Assembly (NCBI GenBank): GCA_002352135.1
Contig: DEHW01000051.1
Coordinates: 5,512-22,290 of the forward strand
From: Lysobacterales bacterium UBA2790
GTDB lineage: Bacteria; Pseudomonadota; Gammaproteobacteria; Xanthomonadales; Xanthomonadaceae
DNA length: 16,779 bases
Reading direction: 5' to 3'
In this document: piece after piece, positions 1 to 9,703 of the stretch
Layout of the letters: the number at the start of each line of letters is the position of its first letter
How positions within the stretch are numbered: the first letter of the stretch is position 1
Notes under the pieces: generated by a model
Databases searched by the model: none
Told to the model about the DNA's origin: nothing
What the model saw: the letters and a program-made list of their open reading frames with translations, nothing else
Translations under genes and position numbers: made by a program

Positions 1-873
1 GAGGGCATCGATGCCGAATTGCGCGCCAACGAGCAAAAGCGGCAAATGCTGGATCAGCGCGCACTGCTGTTGCGCGACCAGATCAATCGTCGACGTCTCG
101 ACGAACAGGCGATGGCGCTGAAGGCGCAAGGTTTGTCTGAAGCGCTGCTGGAGGCAGGCCTCGATATGACCGAAGTGATGGCGGCATTGCCGGAAAACGC
201 GGACGCAGAGCAGTGGCGCCGCACGCTGGCTGATCTGGAAGCGCGTATCCGCCGCCTTGAACCGGTCAACCTCGCCGCCATTCAGGAATTTGGCGAACAA
301 TCGCAACGCAAGGAATACCTCGACAGTCAGCACAAAGATCTGACCGAGGCGCTGGAGACGCTAGAGGGCGCCATTCGCAAGATCGACCGTGAAACACGGG
401 GTCGTTTCAAGGACACGTTTGATCGGGTCAACACCGGAATGCAGGAGTTGTATCCGCGCTTGGTCGGTGGCGGCCACGCCTATCTTGAACTGACCAGTGA
501 GGATCTGCTGGAAACCGGTGTCGCCATCATGGCCCGCCCGCCCGGCAAGCGCGTCTCGAACATTTCGTTGCTGTCGGGTGGCGAAAAAGCACTGACCGCG
601 GTGGCAATGATCTTCGCGATCTTCCGCCTCAATCCGGCACCCTTCTGTCTGCTCGACGAAGTGGATGCGCCACTTGACGAAGCCAACGTCGGGCGTTTTT
701 CGGCGATGGTCACGGAGATGTCCGAGCGGGTCCAGTTCCTGTTCGTTACGCACAACAAGGCCACCATGGAATCGGCGCGCCAACTGGCGGGCGTCACCAT
801 GCGTGAACCCGGCGTCTCACGCCTGGTGTCGGTCGACATCGACGAAGCGGCCCGCTTGATGGGTGCCGCCTGA
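1..873 (+). CDS. smc: Chromosome segregation protein SMC, C-terminal part (5' end outside window)
   Basis: This is the last 290 residues of SMC, the ATPase of the bacterial condensin that compacts and segregates the chromosome with ScpA and ScpB. The reading frame is open from base 1, so the gene enters from the left. Roughly residues 1-140 of the fragment are charged, helix-forming coiled coil. The C-terminal half of the ATPase head follows: the ABC signature [11 protein letters not shown] near residues 190-200, the Walker B and D-loop stretch [16 protein letters not shown] near 215-230, and the switch histidine in FVTHNK near 248-253. These are the classic SMC head motifs in the right order, and the fragment ends where SMC proteins normally end. 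The family is usually about 1,150-1,200 residues, so about three-quarters is missing because of the window edge. The next gene begins 8 bp after the stop, so read-through transcription into pxpA is likely. The identification is very secure. Confidence 0.97.
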   Translation, partial: EGIDAELRANEQKRQMLDQRALLLRDQINRRRLDEQAMALKAQGLSEALLEAGLDMTEVMAALPENADAEQWRRTLADLEARIRRLEPVNLAAIQEFGEQSQRKEYLDSQHKDLTEALETLEGAIRKIDRETRGRFKDTFDRVNTGMQELYPRLVGGGHAYLELTSEDLLETGVAIMARPPGKRVSNISLLSGGEKALTAVAMIFAIFRLNPAPFCLLDEVDAPLDEANVGRFSAMVTEMSERVQFLFVTHNKATMESARQLAGVTMREPGVSRLVSVDIDEAARLMGAA

Positions 874-881
874 GTCGAGCC

Positions 882-1640
882 ATGCGCCCAAGCATCGATT
901 TCAACTGCGACGTCGGCGAGTCCTTCGGACCTTGGCGAATGGGCCAGGACGACGCGCTGCTGCCGTTTGCCAGTTCGGCGAACATCGCCTGCGGCATGCA
1001 CGCGGGCGATCCCATGGTCATTCAGCACACCATCGGCTTGTGCCAACAGCACGGCGTCGCCATCGGCGCGCATCCGGGTCTGCCTGACCTGCAGGGCTTT
1101 GGACGGCGTACGCTGCACATGAACGCCACCGAGATCCATGCCTTCGTGCTGTACCAGGTCAGTGCCCTGGCGGGCATGGCGCGAGCTTCGGGAGCCGAAG
1201 TGCAGCATGTGAAGCCGCATGGTGCGCTCTACCACATGGCTAACGAACAAGCCGAGGTCGCTGCCGCGATCACCGATGCCATCCGTGACGTCTCGCCAAC
1301 GCTGAAGGTCTATGCGCAAGCACAAAGTCGTTTCGCCCAGATCGCCCAGCAACGCGGCCTGTGCGTGATCGAAGAGGCCTTTGCCGAGCGGCGTTACGAG
1401 GCGGATGGTCGACTGACACCACGCGACCATCCCGATGCAGTGATCCACGATGTGGATCTGGCCGCGCAACAGGTCGGCCAACTACTGGTGGGCGATGGTC
1501 TGCTCGCTCGCACAGGAGAGCGATTGCGCCTGCGTGCGGACACGATTTGTCTGCATGGCGACCGACCGGATGCATTGGAATTCGCCCGCCACTTGCGCCA
1601 AGCAATTGAAGCGGCAGGTTGGCGAGTCGCCGCGCCATGA
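882..1640 (+). CDS. pxpA: 5-oxoprolinase subunit A (LamB/YcsF family)
   Basis: This 252-residue protein is PxpA, which with PxpB and PxpC forms the bacterial ATP-dependent 5-oxoprolinase that opens 5-oxoproline (pyroglutamate) to glutamate in the cytoplasm. Family motifs run in order: DFNCDVGESFG (6-16), ANIACGMHAGDP (about 34-45), GAHPGLPDLQGFGRR (about 63-77), VKPHGALYHM (about 110-119), EAFAERRY (about 165-172) and CLHGDRPDA (about 224-232). The length is normal for the family (about 245-255). The ATG at 882 gives the conserved N-terminus directly, although the ribosome binding site is weak, which fits translation coupled to smc. The stop overlaps the start of the DUF969 gene as ATGA. PxpB and PxpC are not downstream, where many genomes have them, so they must lie upstream of this window, elsewhere, or be missing. 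Confidence 0.95.
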   Translation: MRPSIDFNCDVGESFGPWRMGQDDALLPFASSANIACGMHAGDPMVIQHTIGLCQQHGVAIGAHPGLPDLQGFGRRTLHMNATEIHAFVLYQVSALAGMARASGAEVQHVKPHGALYHMANEQAEVAAAITDAIRDVSPTLKVYAQAQSRFAQIAQQRGLCVIEEAFAERRYEADGRLTPRDHPDAVIHDVDLAAQQVGQLLVGDGLLARTGERLRLRADTICLHGDRPDALEFARHLRQAIEAAGWRVAAP

Positions 1641-2335
1641 TCGAAGCCGTCTCGCTCTGGCCCTTGCTGGGCGTGGTGATGGTCGTTTTGGGCTTTGCAC
1701 TGCGACTGAATCCGGCCCTTGTCGTGGTCATGTCGGGCCTGGCAACGGGCCTGATCGCCGGGATGTCGCCCTTGCAGGTCCTGAGCATGCTTGGCAGCGC
1801 CTTCATCAAAAACCGATACCTGGCGCTGTTGATCCTCACTCTACCGGTCATCTCTTTGCTGGAACGGCATGGTTTGCGCGAACAGGCGCGGCATCTGATC
1901 CAAGGCCTGCGTGGTGCCACCGCCGGACGACTGATGCTGGCCTACCTCGCGGCCCGGCAGATCTTGTCGGCTATCGGTCTACACAGTCTGGGTGGGCACC
2001 CGCAAACAGTTCGTCCGCTGCTGGCACCGATGACCGAAGCGGCAGCGGAGACGCAACGGCCGAATCTCAGCATGGCTGACCGCGAGCGACTCCGCGCACT
2101 GGCCGCGAGCACCGACAACGTTGGCCTGTTCTTCGGCGAGGACATCTTCATCGCCTTCGGTGGCGTGCTCCTGATGCAGAGTTTTCTGGCCGACAACGGT
2201 ATTCAGGTCGAGCCTTTGCAGATCGCCTTGTGGGGCATTCCTACGGCGATTTGCGCCTTTGCCATTCACGGCACACGCCTGCTCGCTGAGGACCGTCGTC
2301 TGCGGCGTGGTGACGGCGGGACTGAAGACGCATGA
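1637..2335 (+). CDS. DUF969 family membrane protein, putative 5-oxoproline permease half
   Basis: This is a 232-residue polytopic inner-membrane protein. Hydrophobic segments lie near residues 8-22, 26-43, 60-76, 97-114, 161-184 and 196-213. Distinctive conserved-looking stretches are LHSLGGHPQTVRPLLAPM (about 115-132) and NVGLFFGEDIFIAFGGVLLM (about 161-180). I recognise it as DUF969, a family found next to DUF979 and to pxpA or pyroglutamyl-peptidase genes in many bacteria. That neighbourhood, rather than biochemistry known to me, is the reason to propose 5-oxoproline transport. The start at 1637 is chosen because its ATG overlaps the pxpA stop (ATGA); an in-frame TTG 18 bp upstream would only add a short polar extension. 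The gene overlaps DUF979 in the same ATGA way, so both halves are probably made in step. Confidence 0.88.
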   Translation: MIEAVSLWPLLGVVMVVLGFALRLNPALVVVMSGLATGLIAGMSPLQVLSMLGSAFIKNRYLALLILTLPVISLLERHGLREQARHLIQGLRGATAGRLMLAYLAARQILSAIGLHSLGGHPQTVRPLLAPMTEAAAETQRPNLSMADRERLRALAASTDNVGLFFGEDIFIAFGGVLLMQSFLADNGIQVEPLQIALWGIPTAICAFAIHGTRLLAEDRRLRRGDGGTEDA

Positions 2336-3279
2336 TCGCCATCCAAAGTATCTACACCGTCACTGGCCTGTACCTGCTGTGGATGGCCTTGTGCAGCCTG
2401 CGCGATCCGCAACATCCGCGTCGCCTCGGCACGTCGGCGTTCTGGGCCTTGCTGGGTCTCTGCATGCTGGTCGGTCAGTACATTCCCGAGGCGGTGATGG
2501 GTGCGATGGTGGTGGTGCTCGCACTATTGGCTGGCACCGGACAGGTCCGCGCGGGCACGCATACCACAACACCTTCCGAGCAGTTGACGCGGCATCGTCA
2601 GCGGCATGGCAATCGCCTGTTCCTGCCAGCGCTGATCATCCCCTTGGTGACGGTGGCGGTGGCCCTGGGTGGAACACATCTGCAAGTCACCGGTGTGAGC
2701 ATGTTCGATGCGACCCTGACCACACAGATTGGATTCGGGCTGGCCTGCATGCTTGCGTTCGTGGTTGCCGCAAGGCTGACGCGGAGTCGTCCGGTCGACG
2801 CACTGACACGCTCCCGCAGTCTGTTGGATGCGGTCAGTTGGGCCACTCTGTTGCCGGTACTGCTGGCAACCCTCGGCAGTGTATTTGCCGCCGCAGGCGT
2901 GGGCGATGCCGTGGCAGCCGCCGTGCGGCCCTGGATCGATGCCGACAGTCGTCTTGCCGTGGTGCTGGCCTACGCACTGGGCATGGCCACCTTCACCGTC
3001 ATCATGGGCAACGCGTTTGCCGCGTTCCCGGTGATGAGTCTGGGCATTGCCCTACCCTTGTTGGTAAATGGACAGGGTGCCGATCCGGCGATTGTCGTCG
3101 CCATTGGCATGCTGTCTGGCTATTGCGGAACGCTGCTGACACCGATGGCGGCGAACTTCAATCTGGTCCCCGCCGCCTTGCTGGAACTGCGTGATCCCTA
3201 CGCGGTCATCCGTGCCCAATGGCCGACCGCCCTGCCTTTGCTGGCGGTCAATATCGCCCTGATGTACTGGCTGGTGTAA
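2332..3279 (+). CDS. DUF979 family membrane protein, putative 5-oxoproline permease half
   Basis: This is a 315-residue inner-membrane protein with hydrophobic segments near residues 5-22, 37-68 (one or two), 96-113, 133-148, 167-190, 207-245 (two) and 253-280, and a last one at 298-315 that runs to the end of the chain. The stretch GYCGTLLTPMAANFN (263-277) is glycine- and proline-rich within a hydrophobic region, as is common in substrate-binding re-entrant segments of secondary transporters; that reading is inference. It belongs to DUF979, the constant partner of DUF969. Together the two chains have about 547 residues and 13-15 helices, about the size of a complete secondary transporter, suggesting a heterodimer. 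The start ATG overlaps the DUF969 stop. No clear intrinsic terminator follows, only a small hairpin at 3286-3301 without a T-run. Confidence 0.87.
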   Translation: MIAIQSIYTVTGLYLLWMALCSLRDPQHPRRLGTSAFWALLGLCMLVGQYIPEAVMGAMVVVLALLAGTGQVRAGTHTTTPSEQLTRHRQRHGNRLFLPALIIPLVTVAVALGGTHLQVTGVSMFDATLTTQIGFGLACMLAFVVAARLTRSRPVDALTRSRSLLDAVSWATLLPVLLATLGSVFAAAGVGDAVAAAVRPWIDADSRLAVVLAYALGMATFTVIMGNAFAAFPVMSLGIALPLLVNGQGADPAIVVAIGMLSGYCGTLLTPMAANFNLVPAALLELRDPYAVIRAQWPTALPLLAVNIALMYWLV

Positions 3280-3392
3280 AGGCGAGTCGAGTTGCCTCGA
3301 CAAAGGACCATGCCGTTCGATTCATACCGATTTAACCTGCGCGGGCTCTGGAAGTCGCACACTGCCGCTTCACCTTCAATACTCTCTCCCCT

Positions 3393-5045
3393 ATGTCCTT
3401 GCCGATTCGATCACTGCTGACCGCGACCATTCTCTGCGCTTTGAGTTTGCAGGTGGGGGCGCAGGCGCTGGAGTCGGCTGCGCCAAAATCCTCGCTGCCA
3501 GACATCGGGTCGTCCGCCGAATCGGTCATCACGCCGGGCGATGAGGTTCTGTATGGCAAGGCCGTGCTGCGTCAAATCCGCTACAGCGGCGAACTGCTTG
3601 ACGATGCCTTGCTTACCGACTATCTGCAAGCCATGGGCGAACGAATCGCCCGACAGGGCGAGCGCACCGAACAGCCCTACACGTTCTTCTTCATGAAATC
3701 GCGCGAAATCAACGCCTTCGCGACTTTGGGTGGCTATGTCGGCATGAATGCGGGTCTGTTTCTCACCGCAACCCGCGAAGACGAAGTGGCCGCAGTCCTC
3801 GCGCACGAGATTTCGCACGTCACCCAACGCCACGTACTCCGCGCATACGAGCGCCGTAGCAAAGACACGCTGCCGATTATGCTGGCTACACTGGGCGCCA
3901 TCCTGGTGGCACAGTCGGCCGGCGGCAACAGCAGTGGCGAAGCCACTGAGGCGGCTGTCGCCAGCGGCATGGCCTTGATGCAGCAACGCGCCATCGACTA
4001 CACGCGCGACAACGAATACGAGGCCGACCGAGTCGGTATCCAGACTCTCGCCAAGGCGGGATACGACCCCCTTGCCATGGCCGATTTTTTCGCCCGGATG
4101 TCGCGTGCGATGCGTTCAACTATTGGCGGCGACGAGGGCCCGGAGTTTCTCCGCACGCATCCGGTCACCACGACACGCATCAGCGAGGCCAAGGATCGCG
4201 CCGAAAAGGTTCGCATCGTTGGCTTTGTGCCGCCCTCTCCGGTTGCGTCCAGCAATCCGTTGTTGCCCTCGCACCTGCTAAACACACGGACCAGCATCGC
4301 ACCGGTTGACCGCGAGTGGTTTGCGTGGGCCCAGACACGCATGCGAGTCTTGAGTGCACGCAGTCCCACCGTTGCTATGGATGAACTGCAGCAGCGCAAG
4401 GTGGCGAATCCTGCGCAATTCGGCGGACCAGATCAGTACGCGCTGGCGCTGGCGAGAATTCAGGTGGGCGAGTTCAACACCGCACTGCAAGAGCTTGTCG
4501 CCTTGCGCGAACAGGGGGCGCCATGGTGGGTTGATCTCGCCATCGCCGAGACGCAGTACCTGAGTGGACAGCGCGCACTGGGCCGCGACAGCTTTGAGCA
4601 GCTCAGTCGCGCACGCCCGGACAATCGGGCCATCGCGCTGACGTTTGCCAGCGCCATGATTCGTACCGGCGAGAAAGACGAAGGACTTCGCGCTCAAAGC
4701 ATTTTGCGCCCTTTGCTGCTGACCCAGGGCGATGATCCTGATCTGCAAACCAGTTTCGCGCGCGCCAGTGAGTTAGCCGGTGATCCGGTTCGAGCAGGCG
4801 AAGCGCATGCGGAAGCCGCATTGCTGGCTGGTGGTGCGGAAGACGCACTCAACCAACTCAATGCATTGAAACAACGCGACGATCTGGACTACTACCAGCG
4901 CGCGCGCATCGACGCGAGGATCATCGAAATCACCCCATGGGTGCTCGAACTTCGTGAACGTGGCCGCAAGGCCAATGAACGTCAGCAGATCAGCGCAACG
5001 ACGCAAAAGGACGACAGCCGGCGAAGCGGCTGGCAGCTCAAGGCC

Positions 5046-5063
<18 letters not shown>
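3393..5063 (+). CDS. bepA: BepA-like periplasmic M48 metalloprotease with TPR-like C-terminus
   Basis: This 556-residue secreted zinc protease resembles E. coli BepA (YfgC), which degrades or chaperones stalled outer-membrane proteins such as LptD at the BAM complex. Residues 1-25 form a Sec signal peptide (hydrophobic core LLTATILCALSLQ, likely cleavage after GAQA). There is no lipobox cysteine, so it is a soluble periplasmic protein. The M48 domain spans about 45-270. It carries the zinc motif HEISH at 138-142, the downstream EYEAD with Glu208 as expected third ligand, and an HP at 256-257 matching the regulatory histidine I recall in BepA. The remaining residues, about 300-556, are helical and Ala/Leu/Glu-rich with repeating tetratricopeptide-like spacing (for example 350-440). 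The ATG at 3393 is the first giving a signal peptide. It stands alone: 113 bp after DUF979 and convergent with the DUF2069 gene, which it overlaps by 18 bp. Confidence 0.92.
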
Positions 5064-6085
<1,022 letters not shown>

Positions 6086-7531
6086 TTATCCGGCTCGCGT
6101 GCCGCCAACCGTCAACTGCTCGATTTTCAGGGTTGGCTGACCAACGCCGACGGGCACGCTCTGTCCGTCCTTGCCACAGATGCCAACACCTTCATCAAGG
6201 CGCAGATCATTGCCGACCATGCAAACCCGATTCATGGTCTCCGGCCCGACACCGATCAAGGTCGCCCCCTTCACTGGCGCGGTGATGCGGCCATTTTCGA
6301 TCAGGTAGGCTTCACTGGCCGAAAACACGAACTTGCCCGAGGTGATGTCGACCTGCCCGCCACCAAAGTTCGGTGCGTACAAGCCACGTGATACCGAGCG
6401 AATGATCTCTTCCGGGTCATGTGGACCGGCCAGCATGTAGGTGTTGGTCATGCGCGGCATCGGCAATGCGGCGAAGCTCTCGCGCCGTCCGTTGCCGGTC
6501 GGTGCCACGCCCATCAGGCGCGCATTCAAACTGTCCTGCATGTAGCCCACCAGACGCCCTTGCTCGATCAGCGTGGTGCACTGGGTTGGACAGCCTTCGT
6601 CATCGAGGTTCAAAGATCCGCGTCGACCCGTCAGTGTGCCATCGTCGACAATCGTGCAAAGCGTCGACGCCACCTGCTCGCCCATGCGGCCGGAATAGGT
6701 CGACGTGCCCTTGCGATTGAAGTCCCCCTCAAGCCCATGTCCGACTGCCTCGTGCAACAGGACGCCTGGCCAGCCCGGACCGAGAACGACCGGCATCTGC
6801 CCCGCGGGCGCATCCACCGCGTCCAGATTGACGACAGCCTGACGCAGGGCTTCGCGGGCAAAGTCGAGGGCCCGACCACTCTGCAACAGCTCGGGGTAAC
6901 CGTAGCGGCCACCGCCACCGGCATAACCCTGCTCGCGTCGGCCCTGATGCTCAACGATGACCTGCACATTGCAGCGAACCAATGGACGCACATCGCCTGC
7001 CAGTACGCCATCCGAGCGCGCAACCAGCACGGTATCGAGCACACCGGCCAGACTGACCGAAACCTGGATCACGCGCGCGTCTGCGGAACGCACAAAGGCA
7101 TCGACCTCTCGCAACAGGCGGACCTTGGCGTCGTTGTCCAGACTGTCCATCGGATCCAACGGTGCATACAGTGCTCGACCATCGCGCACACCGCGCACCG
7201 CCGCGCTGGCCTGTTGCCCTGCCCGCGCAATCGCCCGTGCAGCGCTCGCGGCGTCCAGCAGCGATTCGAGGCGAATATCGTCGGAATAGGCGAACCCGGT
7301 CTTCTCGCCAGACACCGCACGCACGCCGACACCTTGCTCGATGCTGTGCGAGCCTTCCTTCACGATGCCGTCATCCAAGGCCCAACTCTCGTGTCGCGAG
7401 TGCTGAAAATACAGGTCCGCAAAATCGATACCGGGTGTCAGCAGGCGCGTAAACGCCTGATCCAATGCGGCGTCATCCAGGCCGGCAGGAGCGAGCAGGC
7501 GCGCGTGGGCAAGTTCATATACGTTGTTCAT
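6086..7531 (-). CDS. tldD: TldD metalloprotease
   Basis: This is a 481-residue zinc protease subunit. With TldE (PmbA), TldD forms a heterodimer that degrades unfolded peptides, for example processing the microcin B17 precursor and destroying the CcdA antitoxin in E. coli. The sequence [11 protein letters not shown] starts at residue 260, giving the family's HExxxH zinc motif (His260, Glu261, His265). A cysteine in GICGKDGQ (Cys452) sits where TldD has its third zinc ligand. N-terminal TldD features are visible, including an aspartate/glutamate-rich first domain and [19 protein letters not shown] (67-85). Length and ending ([14 protein letters not shown]) are typical of TldD rather than TldE. 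The start ATG at 7531 gives the usual N-terminus. The gene is 50 bp downstream of the FFLEELY gene and 15 bp upstream of wrbA. tldE is not in the window and must be elsewhere. Confidence 0.96.
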   Translation of the reverse strand: MNNVYELAHARLLAPAGLDDAALDQAFTRLLTPGIDFADLYFQHSRHESWALDDGIVKEGSHSIEQGVGVRAVSGEKTGFAYSDDIRLESLLDAASAARAIARAGQQASAAVRGVRDGRALYAPLDPMDSLDNDAKVRLLREVDAFVRSADARVIQVSVSLAGVLDTVLVARSDGVLAGDVRPLVRCNVQVIVEHQGRREQGYAGGGGRYGYPELLQSGRALDFAREALRQAVVNLDAVDAPAGQMPVVLGPGWPGVLLHEAVGHGLEGDFNRKGTSTYSGRMGEQVASTLCTIVDDGTLTGRRGSLNLDDEGCPTQCTTLIEQGRLVGYMQDSLNARLMGVAPTGNGRRESFAALPMPRMTNTYMLAGPHDPEEIIRSVSRGLYAPNFGGGQVDITSGKFVFSASEAYLIENGRITAPVKGATLIGVGPETMNRVCMVGNDLRLDEGVGICGKDGQSVPVGVGQPTLKIEQLTVGGTRAG

Positions 7532-7581
7532 CCGCCCACGATGCGGTCAAAGCGCCAACGACGCAAGGGCCGACAGAAGGA

Positions 7582-8289
7582 TCAACGAATGTCGAAGGGC
7601 TCCTCGTGGGCTGAGAACAGGCGTCGACTGAGCTCGCGCTCCTGCTGATCGATGCGGCCCAGAAACGCGGCCACATCCCGAATCTGCGCAAACGCAGCAA
7701 AACCGCGCTCCAGGAACTGCTGCAACTCACCCAAGCCAGCAACGCGCGCGGGAAGACGTGATGCACGCAGCAAACGACCCAATGCAGGCCTGTGAACGGC
7801 TTGCCCAAGCGACTCACCAATTATCCCAATCAGATCAATCTGGCGTCGGCGCAATCGTGGGCAACCGGCAAGTCGGTAGGCCGCAGCGTAGCGCGTCACA
7901 TCCAAGGGTGCCGCGCCAAGGTCGATCCAGGCTTGGGTCAATCGCAGATCCAACGCATGACTCAACACCGCGAGCTCAATGCCGTCCGCCGCCGTTTGAA
8001 GAAATGCCTCCGGCAACAGCCGTTGCATCAGGGGCATCACTCTTGCCACCCCCTGATCGCGCGCGCTGACATCATGGTCGCCATACAAGTCGCGCAAAAA
8101 GAACTTCGCCGCTGCGCGGGTATCCGAGCAACCCAACAGGTCGGCGAAGTGCCGACGAAGCCGCTCCGCCTGCCAGCGCTGCACACAGGCAAGCTCCGCC
8201 GCGCGATTCAGCGGATGCACTGATGGATCACGCCACCGCCGGTTACTTTCCAGCAGCCTTGCAAGCCGGTAATCAAGTGCAACACGCAT
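7582..8289 (-). CDS. FFLEELY-motif protein, function unknown
   Basis: This 235-residue, probably cytoplasmic protein is almost wholly helical in appearance: rich in Leu, Ala, Arg and Glu, with no signal peptide or membrane segment. Its landmark is AAKFFLRDLYG (about 60-70), corresponding to the FFLEELY motif after which a family of uncharacterised proteobacterial proteins is named, so I assign it there by motif and general composition. No catalytic residues can be proposed. I take the ATG at 8289 (MRVALDYRLARLLE) as the start; the frame runs back to 8352, but that extension would cross most of the short divergent promoter region shared with the patatin gene. It heads the four-gene minus-strand run with tldD, wrbA and DUF2069, which may hint at a role in proteolysis or stress, but that is inference from position only. 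Confidence 0.82.
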   Translation of the reverse strand: MRVALDYRLARLLESNRRWRDPSVHPLNRAAELACVQRWQAERLRRHFADLLGCSDTRAAAKFFLRDLYGDHDVSARDQGVARVMPLMQRLLPEAFLQTAADGIELAVLSHALDLRLTQAWIDLGAAPLDVTRYAAAYRLAGCPRLRRRQIDLIGIIGESLGQAVHRPALGRLLRASRLPARVAGLGELQQFLERGFAAFAQIRDVAAFLGRIDQQERELSRRLFSAHEEPFDIR

Positions 8290-8322
8290 AGGGATTTGAG
8301 CGAAAGTTCGGGCTGCGCACTC

Positions 8323-8328
8323 TACAAT
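8323..8328 (+). promoter_or_regulatory. Possible -10 box for the patatin gene
   Basis: TACAAT differs from the sigma-70 consensus TATAAT at one base and lies 27 bp before the patatin start codon, inside the 66-bp gap between two divergent genes. A convincing -35 box at the usual distance is not visible; TTGAGC at 8296-8301 is 21 bp away, which is too far. It would imply a leader of about 20 nt. Confidence 0.35.
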
Positions 8329-8355
8329 CCATCCTTTCAGGCATCCAAACATCCC

Positions 8356-9621
8356 ATGCTATCGATTCATGCTGCCAAACAACGTAAACCGCGCGCCGCC
8401 CGTATCGGGCTTGCCATCGCGGGCGGTGGCCCGATCGGCGGCATGTATGAACTCGGCGCATTGCGCGCGCTGGATGACGCCATCGATGGCCTCGACCTGA
8501 CCGATCTGACCGTCTACGTCGGGGTCAGCTCGGGCGCATTTCTGTCAGCGGCGCTCGCCAATCGCATCGACACACGCGCCATGTGTCGGATTTTCCTGAA
8601 GGGTGACAAGAATGATGCCGCCTTTCACCCGGAGTCTTTTGTACGCCCTGCGTTTCTTGAGTACGCGAGGCGTGCTGCGAGTCTGCCCCGACTGCTCGGC
8701 GACTGGTGGCGCGAAGCGCTGCGCAACCCGTTCGACAGTGGACTGACCGATGTACTCGGGCACTTCGGTGGTTTGATTCCCAACGGCTTGTTCGACAACA
8801 GCGGCGTGGAACGTTTTCTGCGCGATGCCTTTACCCGCAATGGTCGAAGCAACGACTTCCGCGAGCTCGCACGCAAACTGTTCGTCATCGCGGTCGACCT
8901 GGACACCGGCGAAACGGTGCGCTTTGGATCAACCGAATGGGATGATGTGCCGATATCCGTTGCGGTGCAGGCCAGTTCTGCACTGCCCGGCTTGTACCCC
9001 CCCGTACGCCTGCATGGACGCCATCTGGTCGATGGCGCGCTTCGTCGAACGATGCATGGCTCGGTGGCCCTGGACGAAGACATCGATCTATTGATCGGCC
9101 TGAATCCGCTGGTGCCCTTCGATGGTCGTCATGCACTTGGCCCCGAGGGCGAAGCACTTGGGAGCTTGGCCGATGGTGGCCTGCCGATGGTTCTGTCGCA
9201 GACATTCCGAACCCTGCTGCAGTCGCGCATGCAGGTGGGGCTGGCCAAGTACAGTCAGCAGTATGCGCATACCGATCAGTTGATCTTCGAACCGGATCGC
9301 GACGACACCGAAGTGTTCTTTACCAATGCTTTCAGTTACGCCTCGCGGCAACGGGTCAGCAATCACGCGTATCGCGCCACGTTACGGGATCTGAAAGCCC
9401 GCCAAGCCAGCATCGCGCCGCTGCTTCGCAAGCACGGCCTGCAACTCAGATCCGATGTATTGGATCGCGCCGAACAGCACATTCTCGACGGCCTGGAACA
9501 GAACGTTCCAGAACACCGCACGCACGCGACGGCAAAGCTCGCGCGCGCGCTTGACGATGTGGATCAGCTCATCGCAGCAAAGCGTCCGCGCCGCGCCAAT
9601 GGTGTCCGCCGCAAGCGTTGA
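8356..9621 (+). CDS. Patatin-like phospholipase/lipase family protein
   Basis: This 421-residue serine hydrolase has the patatin fold. The oxyanion-hole glycine run is AGGGPIGG (22-29), the nucleophile elbow is GVSSG (56-60, Ser58), and the catalytic aspartate lies in DGA (226-228), completing a Ser-Asp dyad. The family cleaves acyl esters of phospholipids or neutral lipids. There is no signal peptide or transmembrane segment, so the enzyme is probably cytoplasmic or peripheral. The C-terminal 150 residues, after the catalytic core, are basic and helical, ending in an Arg/Lys cluster (KRPRRANGVRRKR), possibly for membrane or granule contact. The ATG at 8356 was chosen because upstream in-frame codons (TTG at 8296) overlap the promoter region. 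The ribosome binding site is weak. The phasin gene follows 82 bp later on the same strand, suggesting a lipid or PHA connection. The natural substrate cannot be read from sequence. Confidence 0.92.
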   Translation: MLSIHAAKQRKPRAARIGLAIAGGGPIGGMYELGALRALDDAIDGLDLTDLTVYVGVSSGAFLSAALANRIDTRAMCRIFLKGDKNDAAFHPESFVRPAFLEYARRAASLPRLLGDWWREALRNPFDSGLTDVLGHFGGLIPNGLFDNSGVERFLRDAFTRNGRSNDFRELARKLFVIAVDLDTGETVRFGSTEWDDVPISVAVQASSALPGLYPPVRLHGRHLVDGALRRTMHGSVALDEDIDLLIGLNPLVPFDGRHALGPEGEALGSLADGGLPMVLSQTFRTLLQSRMQVGLAKYSQQYAHTDQLIFEPDRDDTEVFFTNAFSYASRQRVSNHAYRATLRDLKARQASIAPLLRKHGLQLRSDVLDRAEQHILDGLEQNVPEHRTHATAKLARALDDVDQLIAAKRPRRANGVRRKR

Positions 9622-9690
9622 AATGGCACTCGCACATAGTGTGAACATTCTAGCTGGCACGCCTACGCTGCACGCACCATCAAACCCACC

Positions 9691-9696
9691 GAGGAG
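9691..9696 (+). promoter_or_regulatory. Ribosome binding site fixing the phasin start
   Basis: GAGGAG lies 7 bases before the ATG at 9704. It decides between this start and an in-frame open stretch reaching back to 9455 inside the patatin gene, which lacks any comparable site. Confidence 0.85.
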
Positions 9697-9703
9697 TCTT
9701 CGC

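Noticed and set aside
480..1481. Open frame of 333 codons on the minus strand
   Set aside because: It lies opposite smc and pxpA, both unmistakable by motif. The translation is Arg/His/Asp-rich without family features, as expected for the antisense of GC-rich genes.
2259..3194. Open frame of 311 codons on the plus strand, overlapping DUF979
   Set aside because: It is the +1 shadow of a membrane-protein gene. Its product is Arg/Gly/Cys-rich with no hydrophobic segments, and the DUF979 frame has family motifs and a coupled start.
3286..3301. Hairpin after DUF979 (GTCGAG/CTCGAC, 4-nt loop)
   Set aside because: The stem is only 6 bp and no T-run follows, so there is not enough to call a terminator.
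6419..7648. Open frame of 409 codons on the plus strand
   Set aside because: It is antisense to tldD, which carries the zinc motif and a full-length match. The plus-strand product has no recognisable domain and no ribosome site.
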